Shown piece by piece: positions 52,188-60,742 of a stretch of DNA of 64,000 nucleotides. The stretch is from Deltaproteobacteria bacterium (GTDB taxonomy: Bacteria > Desulfobacterota > Binatia > UTPRO1): positions 38,393 through 102,392 of the forward strand of contig JACQEO010000026.1 in assembly GCA_016200545.1 (NCBI GenBank). Reading direction: 5' to 3'. Below the pieces are notes generated by a model, which had not been told where the DNA came from, did not search any database, and was given only the letters and a program-made list of their open reading frames with translations. Numbering within the stretch: position 1 is the first letter of the stretch; the number at the start of each line of letters is the position of its first letter. A program made the translations under genes and the position numbers.

Positions 52188-52777
52188 TGGCGAGCACGGT
52201 CGTCACCGTCGAGCGGCGCCCGCGATCGCGGGCCATGGACACGATGGGTCCGTGGCTCATCGTCCGCGGGCTGCTCGTAACCGCCCGCCACTTTTTCCGA
52301 AATCTCCTCGGGTTCCTGCGCCGCCGGCCGACGATCGCGACGATCCTCTATCCGGAGGAGGCCCAACAGTGGTCACCGGCGATGCGGGGCATGCCGGTTC
52401 TCGTACAGATGGAGAACGGCAAGGAGCGCTGCGTCGCCTGCGGCCTCTGCGAGTGGGCGTGCCCGGTCGATTGCATCACCATTTATCCCGCCGAGACGAG
52501 CGACGAGGTCGAGCGCTATCCCGAGATCTTCACCATCGACATGTCGCGCTGCATGTTCTGCGGCTTTTGCGAGGAGGCATGTCCGGAGGAGGCGATCGTG
52601 ATGAGCCAACGGGTCGCGATTGCGACGACGGAATGGCGCGGGAGCCTGTGGGAAAAGCGTGACCTCCTCGTGCCCGTGCGCGAGCTCGGTACTCGGCTCG
52701 ACCATATCCGGCGCGATTACGAACGTCCCGCGGTACCGGCCGCGGCACCGGTCACCGAGCGGGTCGAGAAGCAATGA
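52187..52777 (+). CDS. nuoI: NADH-quinone oxidoreductase subunit I
   Basis: A 196-residue peripheral-arm protein with two [4Fe-4S] clusters, N6a and N6b: CVACGLCEWACPVDC and CMFCGFCEEACPEEA. An amphipathic N-terminal part (VRGLLVTARHFFRNLLGF) contacts the membrane arm. It passes electrons from NuoG toward NuoB. GTG 52187 shares its first base with the nuoG TAG stop; a later ATG at 52235 (MDTMGPW) is an alternative start. It overlaps nuoC by four bases. Confidence 0.95.
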   Translation: MASTVVTVERRPRSRAMDTMGPWLIVRGLLVTARHFFRNLLGFLRRRPTIATILYPEEAQQWSPAMRGMPVLVQMENGKERCVACGLCEWACPVDCITIYPAETSDEVERYPEIFTIDMSRCMFCGFCEEACPEEAIVMSQRVAIATTEWRGSLWEKRDLLVPVRELGTRLDHIRRDYERPAVPAAAPVTERVEKQ

Positions 52778-53355
52778 GCGACGGCACGCAGCAGCCGATC
52801 GAGGCGCCCCGGTCCGACCCAGCGGTGCTGGCGCTGTTGCGGGAGCGCTTCCCCGAGGCGGTCCTCGCGACGCATGCCTACCGCGGCGATGCGACGGCGG
52901 AGGTCGCGCCCGCGTCGCTGCTCGAGGTGTGCACGTTCCTGCGAGACGATCCGGCGCTTGCCTTCGACTTTCTCGTCGACGTCACCGCCGTCGACTACAT
53001 CGGCAGCGTGCCCCGCTTCGAGGTCGTCTACCATCTCTACTCGCTCCCTCGGAATCATCGCGTGCGACTGAAGGCACGCGTGCCGGAGGAGAGCCCGCGC
53101 ATCGCCTCCGTGACGTCGATCTGGCGCGGCGCGAACTGGCTCGAGCGCGAGACCTTCGACATGTACGGCATTCACTTCGAGGGACATCCGGACCTGCGTC
53201 GCATCTATCTGTACGAGGAGTTCCAGGGACATCCGCTGCGCAAGGACTATCCCAAGGAAAAGCGTCAGCCGCTCGTGACCGCACGCGATGTCGCGGCACC
53301 GCAGGCGGCGCGCAGCGAGGCACGCGATCGCGAGCGATATGGACGCTGGCAATAG
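52774..53355 (+). CDS. nuoC: NADH-quinone oxidoreductase subunit C
   Basis: A 193-residue 30-kDa subunit. The signature is ERETFDMYGIHFEGHPDLRR followed by LRKDYP, and FDFLVDVTAVDYIG is in the first half. NuoC forms part of the quinone-facing connecting module with NuoB and NuoD. It is separate here, whereas E. coli has nuoCD fused. Its start overlaps nuoI (ATGA) and its end overlaps nuoD by 17 bases. Confidence 0.95.
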   Translation: MSDGTQQPIEAPRSDPAVLALLRERFPEAVLATHAYRGDATAEVAPASLLEVCTFLRDDPALAFDFLVDVTAVDYIGSVPRFEVVYHLYSLPRNHRVRLKARVPEESPRIASVTSIWRGANWLERETFDMYGIHFEGHPDLRRIYLYEEFQGHPLRKDYPKEKRQPLVTARDVAAPQAARSEARDRERYGRWQ

Positions 53356-54544
53356 GGCGCCGTTCCCCGACGATCTTCATACGCAGCCGATGGAGATCCA
53401 GATGGGTCCATCGCACCCGTCGACGCACGGGACGGTCAAGATCACCCTCAAGCTCGACGGCGAGCGCATCGTCGATTCACAGGTCGAGGTCGGCTACCTG
53501 CACCGTGGCTTCGAGAAGGAGTGCGAGAGCGGCGAGTACTACAAAGCGATCCCGTACACCGATCGCCTGAACTACGCGAGCCCGATGATCAACAACGTCG
53601 GCTACTGCCTCGCCGCCGAAAAGCTCTTCGGAGTCGCGGCGCCGATTCGGGCGCAGTACTTGCGCACGATCGCCTGCGAGCTGTCGCGCATGAGCGATCA
53701 CTTCACCTGCATCGGCGCGGCCGCGCTCGAGCTCGCGGCGCTGACACCGTTTCTCTACTGCGTCCAGGCGCGTGAGCAGATCTGGGACCTGCACGAGTCG
53801 TTGTGCGGCGCGCGTGTGACCACGAACTACGTGCGCATCGGCGGCCTGCAGAGCGATCTGCAACCCGGGTTCGAGGAGATCTGCCGCGCCAAGGTCGCCG
53901 CCGCCTTGCGGCTCTTCGGCGACGTCGACGAGCTGCTGACGAAGAACCCGATCTTCCGCGATCGCATGGAAGGTACGGGTGCCTTGCCGGCGGAGACGTT
54001 GCTTGCGTACGGTGTCACCGGACCGCTGTTGCGCGCCGCCGGCGTGCCCTACGACGTGCGCCGCGCCGAGCCGTACCTCGTCTACGATCGGCTCGACTTC
54101 GACGTGCCCGTCGGTGCCAGTGGCGACAACTACGACCGCTACCTCGTTCGATTCGCGGAGTTGCGCCAGAGCGCGCGCATCATCGAGCAGGCGTTGCGCG
54201 ATCTTCCGGACGGGCCGGTCGATGTCGAAGACCCGCGGTTTCGCTGGCCTGCGAAGGGCAAGGTCTTCAATCGCATGGAGGAACTGATCGATCAGTTCAA
54301 GCTCGTCACCGAGGGCATGCGGCCGCCCGCGGGCGAGGTCTACCAGGCCGTCGAAGGCGCGAACGGCGAACTCGGCTTCTACCTCGTCAGCAACGGCACT
54401 GGAAAGCCGTGGAAGTGTCGCTGTCGCGCCCCGAGCTTCAGCAACACACAGGCGCTGCGCGACATGATCCAGGGCGCGCTCCTCGCCGACGTGATTCCGA
54501 CCTTTGACATGGTGAACATGATCGGCGGCGAGTGCGATCGATGA
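53339..54544 (+). CDS. nuoD: NADH-quinone oxidoreductase subunit D
   Basis: A 401-residue 49-kDa subunit derived from the NiFe-hydrogenase large subunit, forming the quinone site with NuoB. QMGPSHPSTHGTVKI carries the conserved His residues at the quinone pocket, followed by VGYLHRGFEKECE and YTDRLNYASPM. The C-terminal PSFSNTQALRDMI and GGECDR ending are standard. All parts are present at full length. The start overlaps nuoC; the end overlaps nuoE by four bases. Confidence 0.96.
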   Translation: MDAGNRAPFPDDLHTQPMEIQMGPSHPSTHGTVKITLKLDGERIVDSQVEVGYLHRGFEKECESGEYYKAIPYTDRLNYASPMINNVGYCLAAEKLFGVAAPIRAQYLRTIACELSRMSDHFTCIGAAALELAALTPFLYCVQAREQIWDLHESLCGARVTTNYVRIGGLQSDLQPGFEEICRAKVAAALRLFGDVDELLTKNPIFRDRMEGTGALPAETLLAYGVTGPLLRAAGVPYDVRRAEPYLVYDRLDFDVPVGASGDNYDRYLVRFAELRQSARIIEQALRDLPDGPVDVEDPRFRWPAKGKVFNRMEELIDQFKLVTEGMRPPAGEVYQAVEGANGELGFYLVSNGTGKPWKCRCRAPSFSNTQALRDMIQGALLADVIPTFDMVNMIGGECDR

Positions 54545-55035
54545 GCGCGGCCGTCGGTGGTGCTGCTGTACTCTCCGACGCGGTGAAGGACGCCATTCGG
54601 ACGGAGGTGGGCAAGTACCCGCAACCGCGCTCGGCGCTCCTCATCGCGCTCCACCTAGTGCAGGACGAGATCGGCTACGTACCGCTCGAGGCGCAGCGCC
54701 AGGTTGCCGGCCTCCTCGGCATCCGGCCGATTGAGGTGCGCGAGGTAGTCTCATTCTACCCGATGTACCACGAGCATCCCGTTGGGCGGCGGAACATCCA
54801 GGTATGCGTCAACATCGCCTGCGCGCTCGCGGGCGCCCGCCAGGTGGTGCGTGCGCTCGAGGAGCGGCTTGGCGTCGCCGCCGGCGAGGGCACGAGCGAC
54901 GGTGCATACTCACTCGAGGAGGTGCAGTGCCTCGGTTCGTGCGGGACGGCGGTGTGCGTGCAAGTGAACAACGAGCCGTACATCGAGGGTGTGCGATCGG
55001 ACGGGATCGACGATCTCCTCAGGAAGGTGTGCTAG
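54541..55035 (+). CDS. nuoE: NADH-quinone oxidoreductase subunit E
   Basis: A 164-residue thioredoxin-like subunit with the [2Fe-2S] cluster N1a. Ligands are in CVNIAC (C-x4-C) and CLGSC (C-x3-C). YPQPRSALLIALHLVQDEIG and VSFYPMYHEHPVG are conserved helices. ATG 54541 overlaps the nuoD stop by four bases. The stop codon TAG shares its last base with the nuoF GTG. Confidence 0.95.
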   Translation: MSAAVGGAAVLSDAVKDAIRTEVGKYPQPRSALLIALHLVQDEIGYVPLEAQRQVAGLLGIRPIEVREVVSFYPMYHEHPVGRRNIQVCVNIACALAGARQVVRALEERLGVAAGEGTSDGAYSLEEVQCLGSCGTAVCVQVNNEPYIEGVRSDGIDDLLRKVC

Positions 55036-56318
55036 TGGCGGTCGAGCGCTACTTGTTGCCGCCCGAGGGCAGCGACCGGCGGCTGCTCGCCGCGTACCGT
55101 CAGGCCGGAGGTTACGCAGCCGCGGCGCGCGCGCTGCGCGAGATGACGCCCGAGGCAGTCGTCGAGGAGGTGAAAGCGTCGGGGTTGCGCGGCCGCGGCG
55201 GTGCCGGCTTCACGACCGGCCAGAAGTGGAGCTTCATGCCGAAGCCCGGCGGGCCGAAGCCAAGCTATCTCGCCTGCAATGCCGACGAGAGCGAGCCCGG
55301 GACCTTCAAGGACCGCCAAATCATGGAGCGCAACCCGCACCTCTTTCTCGAGGGGCTCATCATCGCCGGCTACGCGATCCACGCGCGCGCGGCCTACGTC
55401 TACATCCGTGGCGAGTACGTGACCGCGTTTCGTATCCTCTCCAAGGCGCTCGGCGAGGCATGCGACGCGGGCCTGCTCGGCAAGGGGCTTTTCGGGACCG
55501 ATCGCGAGTACGACATCCATCTGATGCGCGGCGCGGGGGCGTACATCTGCGGTGAGGAGACCGGGATGATCGAGTCCGCGGAAGGACGGAAGGGACAGCC
55601 GCGGAAGCGTCCGCCGTTTCCGGCGGTGTACGGTCTCTGGGGGTGTCCGACGACCGTCAACAACGTCGAGACGGTATCGCACGTGCCGGCGATCATCACG
55701 CGCGGTGCGGCGTGGTTCAAGTCGATCGGTACGCCGACGAGCACCGGGAACACGCTCTTCGGCGTGAGCGGACACGTCAACCGACCCGGTGTCTACGAGC
55801 TGCCGCTCGGTACCCGGTTGCGCGAGATCATCGAGACGCACGCCGGAGGGGTGCGCGGTGGCCGTGCGCTCAAGGCAATCATACCAGGCGGTGTCTCCAT
55901 GCCGGTGCTGTCTGCGGAGCAGGTCGACGTCGCGATGGATCACGAGTCGCTGAAGCAGGTCGGGACGCTCTTGGGAACCGGCGGTATCGTGGTCATGGAC
56001 GAGACCACGTGCATGGTGCGCGCGGCGCTCGTCATCAGCCGCTTCTTCCGCCACGAGACCTGCGGCCAGTGCACACAATGCCGCGAGGGCACCGCCTGGC
56101 TGTACCAGCTGCTGCATCGCATCGAAGCGGGGGAAGGAAGCGACGTCGACCTAAAGACGATCGAATCGGTCGGCGGCTACATGGAGGGGCAAACGATCTG
56201 CGCCTTGTCCGACGCCGCGGCCTGGGCGGCGACGGGATTCTTGCGACGCTTCCGCCCCGAGTTCGAGGCGCACGTCCACAAGCGACGATGTCCGCTCCCG
56301 GAGAGCTTCGAGGCATGA
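55035..56318 (+). CDS. nuoF: NADH-quinone oxidoreductase subunit F
   Basis: A 427-residue flavoprotein that oxidises NADH. SGLRGRGGAGFTTGQKW and NADESEPGTFKDR bind NADH/FMN, and AYICGEETGMIES is part of the FMN site; CGQCTQCREGTAW gives the N3 [4Fe-4S] ligands with a last Cys in ICALSDAAAW. The GEETGMIES text has Met in place of the more common Ala-Leu, a conservative change. The start is GTG 55035, overlapping nuoE. Confidence 0.96.
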   Translation: MAVERYLLPPEGSDRRLLAAYRQAGGYAAAARALREMTPEAVVEEVKASGLRGRGGAGFTTGQKWSFMPKPGGPKPSYLACNADESEPGTFKDRQIMERNPHLFLEGLIIAGYAIHARAAYVYIRGEYVTAFRILSKALGEACDAGLLGKGLFGTDREYDIHLMRGAGAYICGEETGMIESAEGRKGQPRKRPPFPAVYGLWGCPTTVNNVETVSHVPAIITRGAAWFKSIGTPTSTGNTLFGVSGHVNRPGVYELPLGTRLREIIETHAGGVRGGRALKAIIPGGVSMPVLSAEQVDVAMDHESLKQVGTLLGTGGIVVMDETTCMVRAALVISRFFRHETCGQCTQCREGTAWLYQLLHRIEAGEGSDVDLKTIESVGGYMEGQTICALSDAAAWAATGFLRRFRPEFEAHVHKRRCPLPESFEA

Positions 56319-56641
56319 GCGCGAACGAGCCCGCCATCCGTCGCAATCTGATCGTGCAAGGCTGGGGCACGCCGCAGGTGACGATCGGCAGCCTGAACGA
56401 GCCGCGCGAGCGCTCGGAGAACGGCGTCACGTTCAACGAGAAGTGGGTCTATCGCGTGCCGCAGCACGGGACGGAGGCCGCTCGCGAGCGTATCATCTAC
56501 TGGCTGCGGTACGATTTCGTCGCGGCGTTTCTCGTCGAGCCCGACGGTCGCGTCGTGCGGGCGGATCCGCGCACACTGCTGGTCGGTCTGCGTGATCGTC
56601 TCTATCACCCACCGACGCGCGGCGATCGTGCCGACGCCTGA
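56315..56641 (+). CDS. Unknown protein coupled to nuoF
   Basis: A 108-residue soluble protein I do not recognise. Its ATG overlaps the nuoF stop by four bases, so it is certainly translated with the nuo genes. Segments: RRNLIVQGWGTPQVTIGSL, NGVTFNEKWVYRVPQHGTEA and ERIIYWLRYDFVAAFLVEPD. It has no Cys and no membrane segment. It could be an assembly factor or an accessory subunit, but there is no direct evidence. It is the last gene before the 199-base gap. Confidence 0.75.
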   Translation: MSANEPAIRRNLIVQGWGTPQVTIGSLNEPRERSENGVTFNEKWVYRVPQHGTEAARERIIYWLRYDFVAAFLVEPDGRVVRADPRTLLVGLRDRLYHPPTRGDRADA

Positions 56642-56839
56642 CGGCGGCATCCGGCTGTCAGGATCTTCTGCGTGTGACCAGTGCGCGTTTCCTCGAGCGC
56701 GCCCGCGATGCTCGTGGCGTACGCGCTCGTCGAAGGCGCATTGCAACTGTCACCTCAAATGGTGATTGACCCCCGCCGCACGTCGATCGTACAGTCGCCT
56801 CGCTCACTCCGACACTCCCACCTGATGCGTGAGGGTTCC

Positions 56840-57133
56840 ATGTTGCAGGCACGGATCGTCTCGACGCGAGGCTCACTGTATTTCGCGGCCGAAGCTACAC
56901 CCTACGACCTCGAGACCTTGCGCACGCACATTCGCGACTTTCAGACGGCGAAGGCGAGTGACGTCCGGTTGGAGTTGAGCCTCGATCGCGGCGGAGCCGA
57001 CGACGTCATGACGTTGCAAGTGTCGGCGTGGTTACGTCGACTCGCGGCCGACGGCGTTCAGGTGAGTGTGCGTTCGCCGGCCGAGCTCGCGCACGGCGGC
57101 GCCGCGGTGGCGCGGCAACATTCACGTCGGTGA
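56840..57133 (+). CDS. Unrecognised 97-residue protein, paralogue of 38722-39021
   Basis: Related to the product at 38722: both share GSLY..., PYDLETLRTHIRDF versus PYDVENLYEQFATL, SDVRLELSL versus GDVRVEVEL and a basic ending LRRLAADGVQVSV versus MKRLRRHGVTVHF. It begins MLQARIVSTRGSLYF. ATG 56840 has GAGGG five bases upstream; ATG 56825 is 15 bases earlier in frame. No signal peptide or membrane segment. Its function and that of the family are unknown; it stands alone between the nuo cluster and a minus-strand gene. Confidence 0.65.
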   Translation: MLQARIVSTRGSLYFAAEATPYDLETLRTHIRDFQTAKASDVRLELSLDRGGADDVMTLQVSAWLRRLAADGVQVSVRSPAELAHGGAAVARQHSRR

Positions 57134-57239
57134 CTCACGTCGTGGTCTCCCCGGGGGTACGCAGGTCGGGATTGATGGCGCGCATCGAGCACGCCGCGGG
57201 CACGCGCCGGCCCCCCGCGTAGCGGCGCGGCGTGTGGCA

Positions 57240-57452
57240 TCACTTTTTGCGTCGTCGGCCGCGGGAGCGGTGGTAGCGGTCGAGTCCTTCGTTCAGCAGC
57301 GCGAGGATCACTTCGCGCTTCTTCGCCTTCAAGTCCTTCGCCAAGCGATCGATTCTGCTCGTCAGCTCCTTCGGGACGTAGAGCGCGAGCAGTTTGGTTT
57401 CACTTTCTCTTTCTCGTCCGTACAGATCTTGGAGTCGCAGATTGGCGTTCAT
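57240..57452 (-). CDS. Ribbon-helix-helix DNA-binding protein (CopG-like)
   Basis: A 70-residue protein. The RHH fold is seen as KLLALYVPKELTSRIDRLAK (strand and first helix), followed by KKREVILALLNEGLDRY (second helix). The C-terminus is basic (RSRGRRRKK). It starts at ATG 57452 with AGGAGG five bases upstream. RHH proteins are often antitoxins or local repressors, but no toxin-like gene lies beside it, so it may be a free-standing regulator. Confidence 0.8.
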   Translation of the reverse strand: MNANLRLQDLYGRERESETKLLALYVPKELTSRIDRLAKDLKAKKREVILALLNEGLDRYHRSRGRRRKK

Positions 57453-57698
57453 CGACACCTCCTCGCACTGCTTGCCGCCGGCACGCGACCCAAACGCTGA
57501 AGCTACATGCGAATGTACCGGTGGCGTTATCGAGAGACAAGTGTGACCATCGTAGACATTGCCGCACGGTCGTGCGCTATAACGGAAACAGGGTAGTCGC
57601 AGACGGTGGGTGCAACGCTGGCGACGCGACGATGCACTCGCGTTACGGCCGCCGCAAGCACATCGGCGCCGGTGGCGCGTCCCGCGCGGCTGGCGTGA

Positions 57699-58268
57699 TC
57701 AGCGTTCGAGCTGAATCGTGCCGCGCGCGTGATCGACCGAGTAGCGGCGGAATTGATTGAGGAAGCTCAAACCAATGATGCCGACGAGCGGCGGCTCGAC
57801 CGCGTCCATCACGACCGCCTCGACGCCGCCGAGGCGCGCGTCCTCGACTTGAATCGAATCGAGCCGGACCAAGTCGGCCTCCACCTCACCGTTGGCGGTG
57901 GCGACCGCGACCGTCGCACCCACGACCGGCATGACCCCGAGTTGCTGTGCCGTCTTGCGCGTCAGTACGCAGTATGACGAGCCGGTGTCGATCAGCATCG
58001 GTCCGCGGAGTGCGTCGTTCAAGGTGCCATCGACGATGAGATGAGTCGCGCCCCCCGAGAGCGGAATGTGATGACGGGACGGGGCACCGGTCGCGGCACG
58101 AGTCGGACTGCGATCCGCTGGCGGGGCGACTCGTGCCAGGTCTTCCACGGGTCGCTCGTCATGCCACCGGAACTGCGCGCTTGCCGAAGGACCGAGGACG
58201 AGGACGGCACCGACCCCGAGCGCACCGAGCCAGCGGCGCGCTCGGCGTTCAGACGCCGGCTGCGGCAC
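57699..58268 (-). CDS. Retropepsin-like aspartic protease, exported
   Basis: A 189-residue protein. Residues 10-30 (RRWLGALGVGAVLVLGPSASA) form a signal peptide or single anchor. The aspartic-protease core has LIDTGSSYCVL with the catalytic DTG, then GVMPVVGATVAVATANGE and VGIIGLSFLNQFR, as in the TIGR02281/gag-asp protease family. It probably acts as a dimer, like other single-domain retropepsins, in the periplasm. It overlaps the response-regulator gene by 20 bases, so both are in one minus-strand operon. Confidence 0.85.
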   Translation of the reverse strand: MPQPASERRARRWLGALGVGAVLVLGPSASAQFRWHDERPVEDLARVAPPADRSPTRAATGAPSRHHIPLSGGATHLIVDGTLNDALRGPMLIDTGSSYCVLTRKTAQQLGVMPVVGATVAVATANGEVEADLVRLDSIQVEDARLGGVEAVVMDAVEPPLVGIIGLSFLNQFRRYSVDHARGTIQLER

Positions 58269-58680
58269 TGAGTCGGTGCTGCTCGAGCAGAATCTTGATC
58301 TTGCGAACCAGATCGGCGCCGCTGAAGGGCTTCGTGATGTAGTACTCGGCGCCCATCGCGAGCCCCCTCTCGACGTCGTCCTGTGTCGACTTCGCGGTCA
58401 GGAAGATCACCGGGACGTGCCGCGTACGCTCCTGGCTCTTCATGAATTTGAAGACCTCGTAGCCGTCGACTTCCGGCATCATGACGTCGAGGATCACGAG
58501 ATCGACGTCCGACTGACCGAGGAACTGGATCGCTTCCCTGCCGCCGAGGCACTTCGTCGGGCGCATCCCTTCGACGCGCAGTCGGGTCTCCACCAACTCG
58601 GCGATCATTGGATGGTCCTCAACGATGAGGATCCGCGTGCCGTGACCGTCGCCAGCCTTCATCTGTCTTTTCGATTCCAT
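58249..58680 (-). CDS. Single-domain response regulator (CheY-like)
   Basis: A 143-residue receiver with no output domain. The acidic pair is in LIVEDHPMI, the phosphoacceptor is D65 in DLVILDVMMPE, the T/S position is in PVIFLTAKS and the Lys is in YYITKPF. A 15-residue lead precedes the domain. It probably relays phosphate between the nearby kinase at 60743 and another protein. It lies 62 bases after the Flp-pilin gene on the same strand and overlaps the protease gene. Confidence 0.93.
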   Translation of the reverse strand: MESKRQMKAGDGHGTRILIVEDHPMIAELVETRLRVEGMRPTKCLGGREAIQFLGQSDVDLVILDVMMPEVDGYEVFKFMKSQERTRHVPVIFLTAKSTQDDVERGLAMGAEYYITKPFSGADLVRKIKILLEQHRLSAAAGV

Positions 58681-58741
58681 GATTCGCCTCGTGTCGTTGA
58701 ACGTCTCACCCGTGCTCGTTGGTGTCGTCCGGCGCCGCCGG

Positions 58742-58945
58742 TCATGGCGTTTTCCCACCGATCAGCGTGCTGATGTCGTCGCCCATGGCACCTCGCATCA
58801 GCAGCAGTGCGGCGGCGATGCCGAGCGCGATGACAGCGAGGACGATTGCGTACTCGGTCACCGCCTCGGCGCGCGTTCCGCCGATGAACGCATGTAGTCG
58901 GTCCAGGCGCCCGCGGGCGGTCGCAAGTACGTGCGATCGGTCCAT
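58742..58945 (-). CDS. Flp-type pilin component
   Basis: A 67-residue protein. After a charged start, GTRAEAVTEYAIVLAVIALGIAAALLLM is the Flp signature: a short lead, Glu at +5-like position and a hydrophobic helix used for pilus assembly. The end GGKTP is short. Flp pilins are made into tight-adherence pili by Tad machinery, which is not in the window. Its start overlaps the end of the NtrC-family regulator gene, so it lies in that operon. Confidence 0.75.
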   Translation of the reverse strand: MDRSHVLATARGRLDRLHAFIGGTRAEAVTEYAIVLAVIALGIAAALLLMRGAMGDDISTLIGGKTP

Positions 58946-60333
58946 CACGAGATCCCGTACTTCTCGAGCTTGCGATAGAGCGTGCGCCGGCTCAGGCCGA
59001 GGAGGCGTGCGGCCTCCATGCGCTTCCCCCCCGCGGCTTCGAGCGCCTTACGGATCTGATCGCGCTCCGCTGCCTGGATCGTGAGGTCGAAGTCGGGTGC
59101 GAGCGCGAGCGACGCGGGTATGGCGGCGAGCGCTGCGGCCTCGGGCGCGGCGCTGAAGAACTGCACCGGTAGATGCTCGGGCAGGATCACCGGCCCGTGT
59201 GCCACGATCAGCGCACGCTCGATCACGTTCAGGAGCTCGCGGATGTTTCCCGGCCACGAATAGGTGCGGAATACCTGCAGGACGGGTTCGGAGATCTCGC
59301 TGACGTCCTTCTGCAGTCGACGCGACAATCGGGCGAGAAAGTGATCGCACAAGAGATCGACGTCCTCGATCCGCCGTCGCAGTGGCGGCAGGGTGATCGC
59401 GCCGACGTTGAGGCGATAGTAGAGGTCCTCGCGAAACTCACCGGTTTCCACCATGGCGTCGAGATCGCGATTGGTGGCGGCGATGATGCGGATGTCGATG
59501 CGGATCGCCTCAGGCGAGCCGACACGCTTGATTTCGCGATTCTCGATCACGCGTAGCAACTTCGCCTGCACCGCTGGCGAGAGCTCGCCGATCTCGTCGA
59601 GGAAGATGCTGCCACCGTGTGCCGACTCGAAGAGGCCCTTGCGGTCACGATCGGCGCCGGTGAAAGCGCCGCGCACGTGGCCGAAGAGCTCGCTCTCGAG
59701 CAACGTCGGCGCGAGGGTCGTGCAGTTGCAGGTGACGAGCGGGCGCTCCCGGAGCGGACTCAAGTCGTGCAACGCACGCGCGACGAGCTCCTTGCCGGTG
59801 CCGCTCTCACCGGTGATGAGTGCCGTGGTCGGGTAGCGAGCGAGACGCTCGATGAACGAGAAGATCTCGAGCATCTCCTGGCTGCGCGCGATCATGCCGT
59901 GAAACTCCACCTGTCCCTGGAGGCGCTGTTGCAGGATCTTGTTTTCGCTGCGGAGCCGGCGGCGCTCGAATACGACATCAAGGATGCGCTCCAGGCGGCG
60001 GAAATCGATCGGCTTCTCGATGTAGTCGGTGGCGCCGGCCTGAATTGCCTCGACCGCGTCCTTGACCGACGAGTAGGCCGTCATCAACACCAGCTGGACG
60101 TCGGGATCCTGTCCCTTGATGTGATGCAGGAGTTCAATACCGCTCATGCCCGGCATGCGAACGTCGGAGAGGATGAGGTCGACCGGGGCGGCGGCGAGGG
60201 CGTCCAGCGCGGCGGTGGCGCTCTCCGCCGTGGTGACGGCGAAGTCGCGTTCGCTCAGAAACAGCTGCAGAATGCGCCGAATGTCGGGATCGTCCTCGAC
60301 CACGAGCACCCGATATCTGTCGTGCAGTCCCAT
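58945..60333 (-). CDS. Sigma-54-dependent response regulator (NtrC family)
   Basis: A 462-residue activator. The receiver domain has LVVEDDPDIRR, phosphoacceptor D57 in LILSDVRMPG and MTAYSSVKDA. The AAA+ domain has Walker A GESGTGKE, the sigma-54-contacting loop GAFTGA, FLDEIGELS and R-finger region PPLRRRIEDVDLL. The Fis-type HTH at the end is KRMEAARLLGLSRRTLYRKL. It activates sigma-54 promoters after phosphorylation, probably by the kinase at 60743. A sigma-54-like promoter is 103 bases upstream of its own start. Confidence 0.95.
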   Translation of the reverse strand: MGLHDRYRVLVVEDDPDIRRILQLFLSERDFAVTTAESATAALDALAAAPVDLILSDVRMPGMSGIELLHHIKGQDPDVQLVLMTAYSSVKDAVEAIQAGATDYIEKPIDFRRLERILDVVFERRRLRSENKILQQRLQGQVEFHGMIARSQEMLEIFSFIERLARYPTTALITGESGTGKELVARALHDLSPLRERPLVTCNCTTLAPTLLESELFGHVRGAFTGADRDRKGLFESAHGGSIFLDEIGELSPAVQAKLLRVIENREIKRVGSPEAIRIDIRIIAATNRDLDAMVETGEFREDLYYRLNVGAITLPPLRRRIEDVDLLCDHFLARLSRRLQKDVSEISEPVLQVFRTYSWPGNIRELLNVIERALIVAHGPVILPEHLPVQFFSAAPEAAALAAIPASLALAPDFDLTIQAAERDQIRKALEAAGGKRMEAARLLGLSRRTLYRKLEKYGIS

Positions 60334-60742
60334 GAGCCTCCTGAATGACTCCGCATCACGCGCAGCAAGTGCGCCATCGAGACCGACCTGTCCGGGTCGT
60401 GCTCGGCACGCCGCGTTTGCGGTAGAGGGCGGGGTCGCAAGACGCATGCCACGCAGTGAGCCAGCTCGGTACAGAATCCTTAGTTGGCTGTTGCCACGAC
60501 AGCGGAGGGTTTTCAGCATGCAATCGCGCCGTCGATCTCACGACGACGTGACCGAGCTCGGCCATCGGCGTCAATCCCGTGACGAGAGTGCGCGTTCTCG
60601 TCGCGTCCGAGCGTTCAAAATGGTCGGATGACGTACCAGAGCGGGGCACGCTCCTTGCTGGTTCGCATCGCGCACGGAACGCTCGTGATGACGATCATCC
60701 GTCCGACCATCGACCACGTCGCGGTCGCGAGGTGCACGACTC
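60334..60742. other. Divergent regulatory region between regulator and kinase genes
   Basis: The 409 bases separate the NtrC-family gene (minus) from the hybrid kinase gene (plus) and hold no gene. On the minus strand is a sigma-54 type -24/-12 element (60436-60451). TTAGTTGGCTGTTGCCACGAC near 60481-60500 contains a GTTGGC/GCCAC pairing that could be a regulator site. I see no clear sigma-70 promoter for the kinase gene. Confidence 0.6.
60436..60451 (-). promoter_or_regulatory. Sigma-54 (-24/-12) promoter
   Basis: On the minus strand TGGCATGCGTCTTGCG fits the consensus TGGCAYR-N4-TTGCW at all invariant bases: GG at -24 and GC at -12 are 10 bases apart. Transcription should begin near 60425, giving a 5' leader of about 92 bases. 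It lies directly upstream of a sigma-54-dependent activator gene, so autoregulation is likely. Confidence 0.65.

Noticed and set aside
57240..57452. Toxin-antitoxin pair.
   Set aside because: The RHH protein has no toxin-like gene on either side.
58340..58370. GCCCATCGCGAG, like the core of the dispersed repeat.
   Set aside because: It encodes a conserved part of the response regulator (RGLAMGAEY on the minus strand), so it is a chance match.
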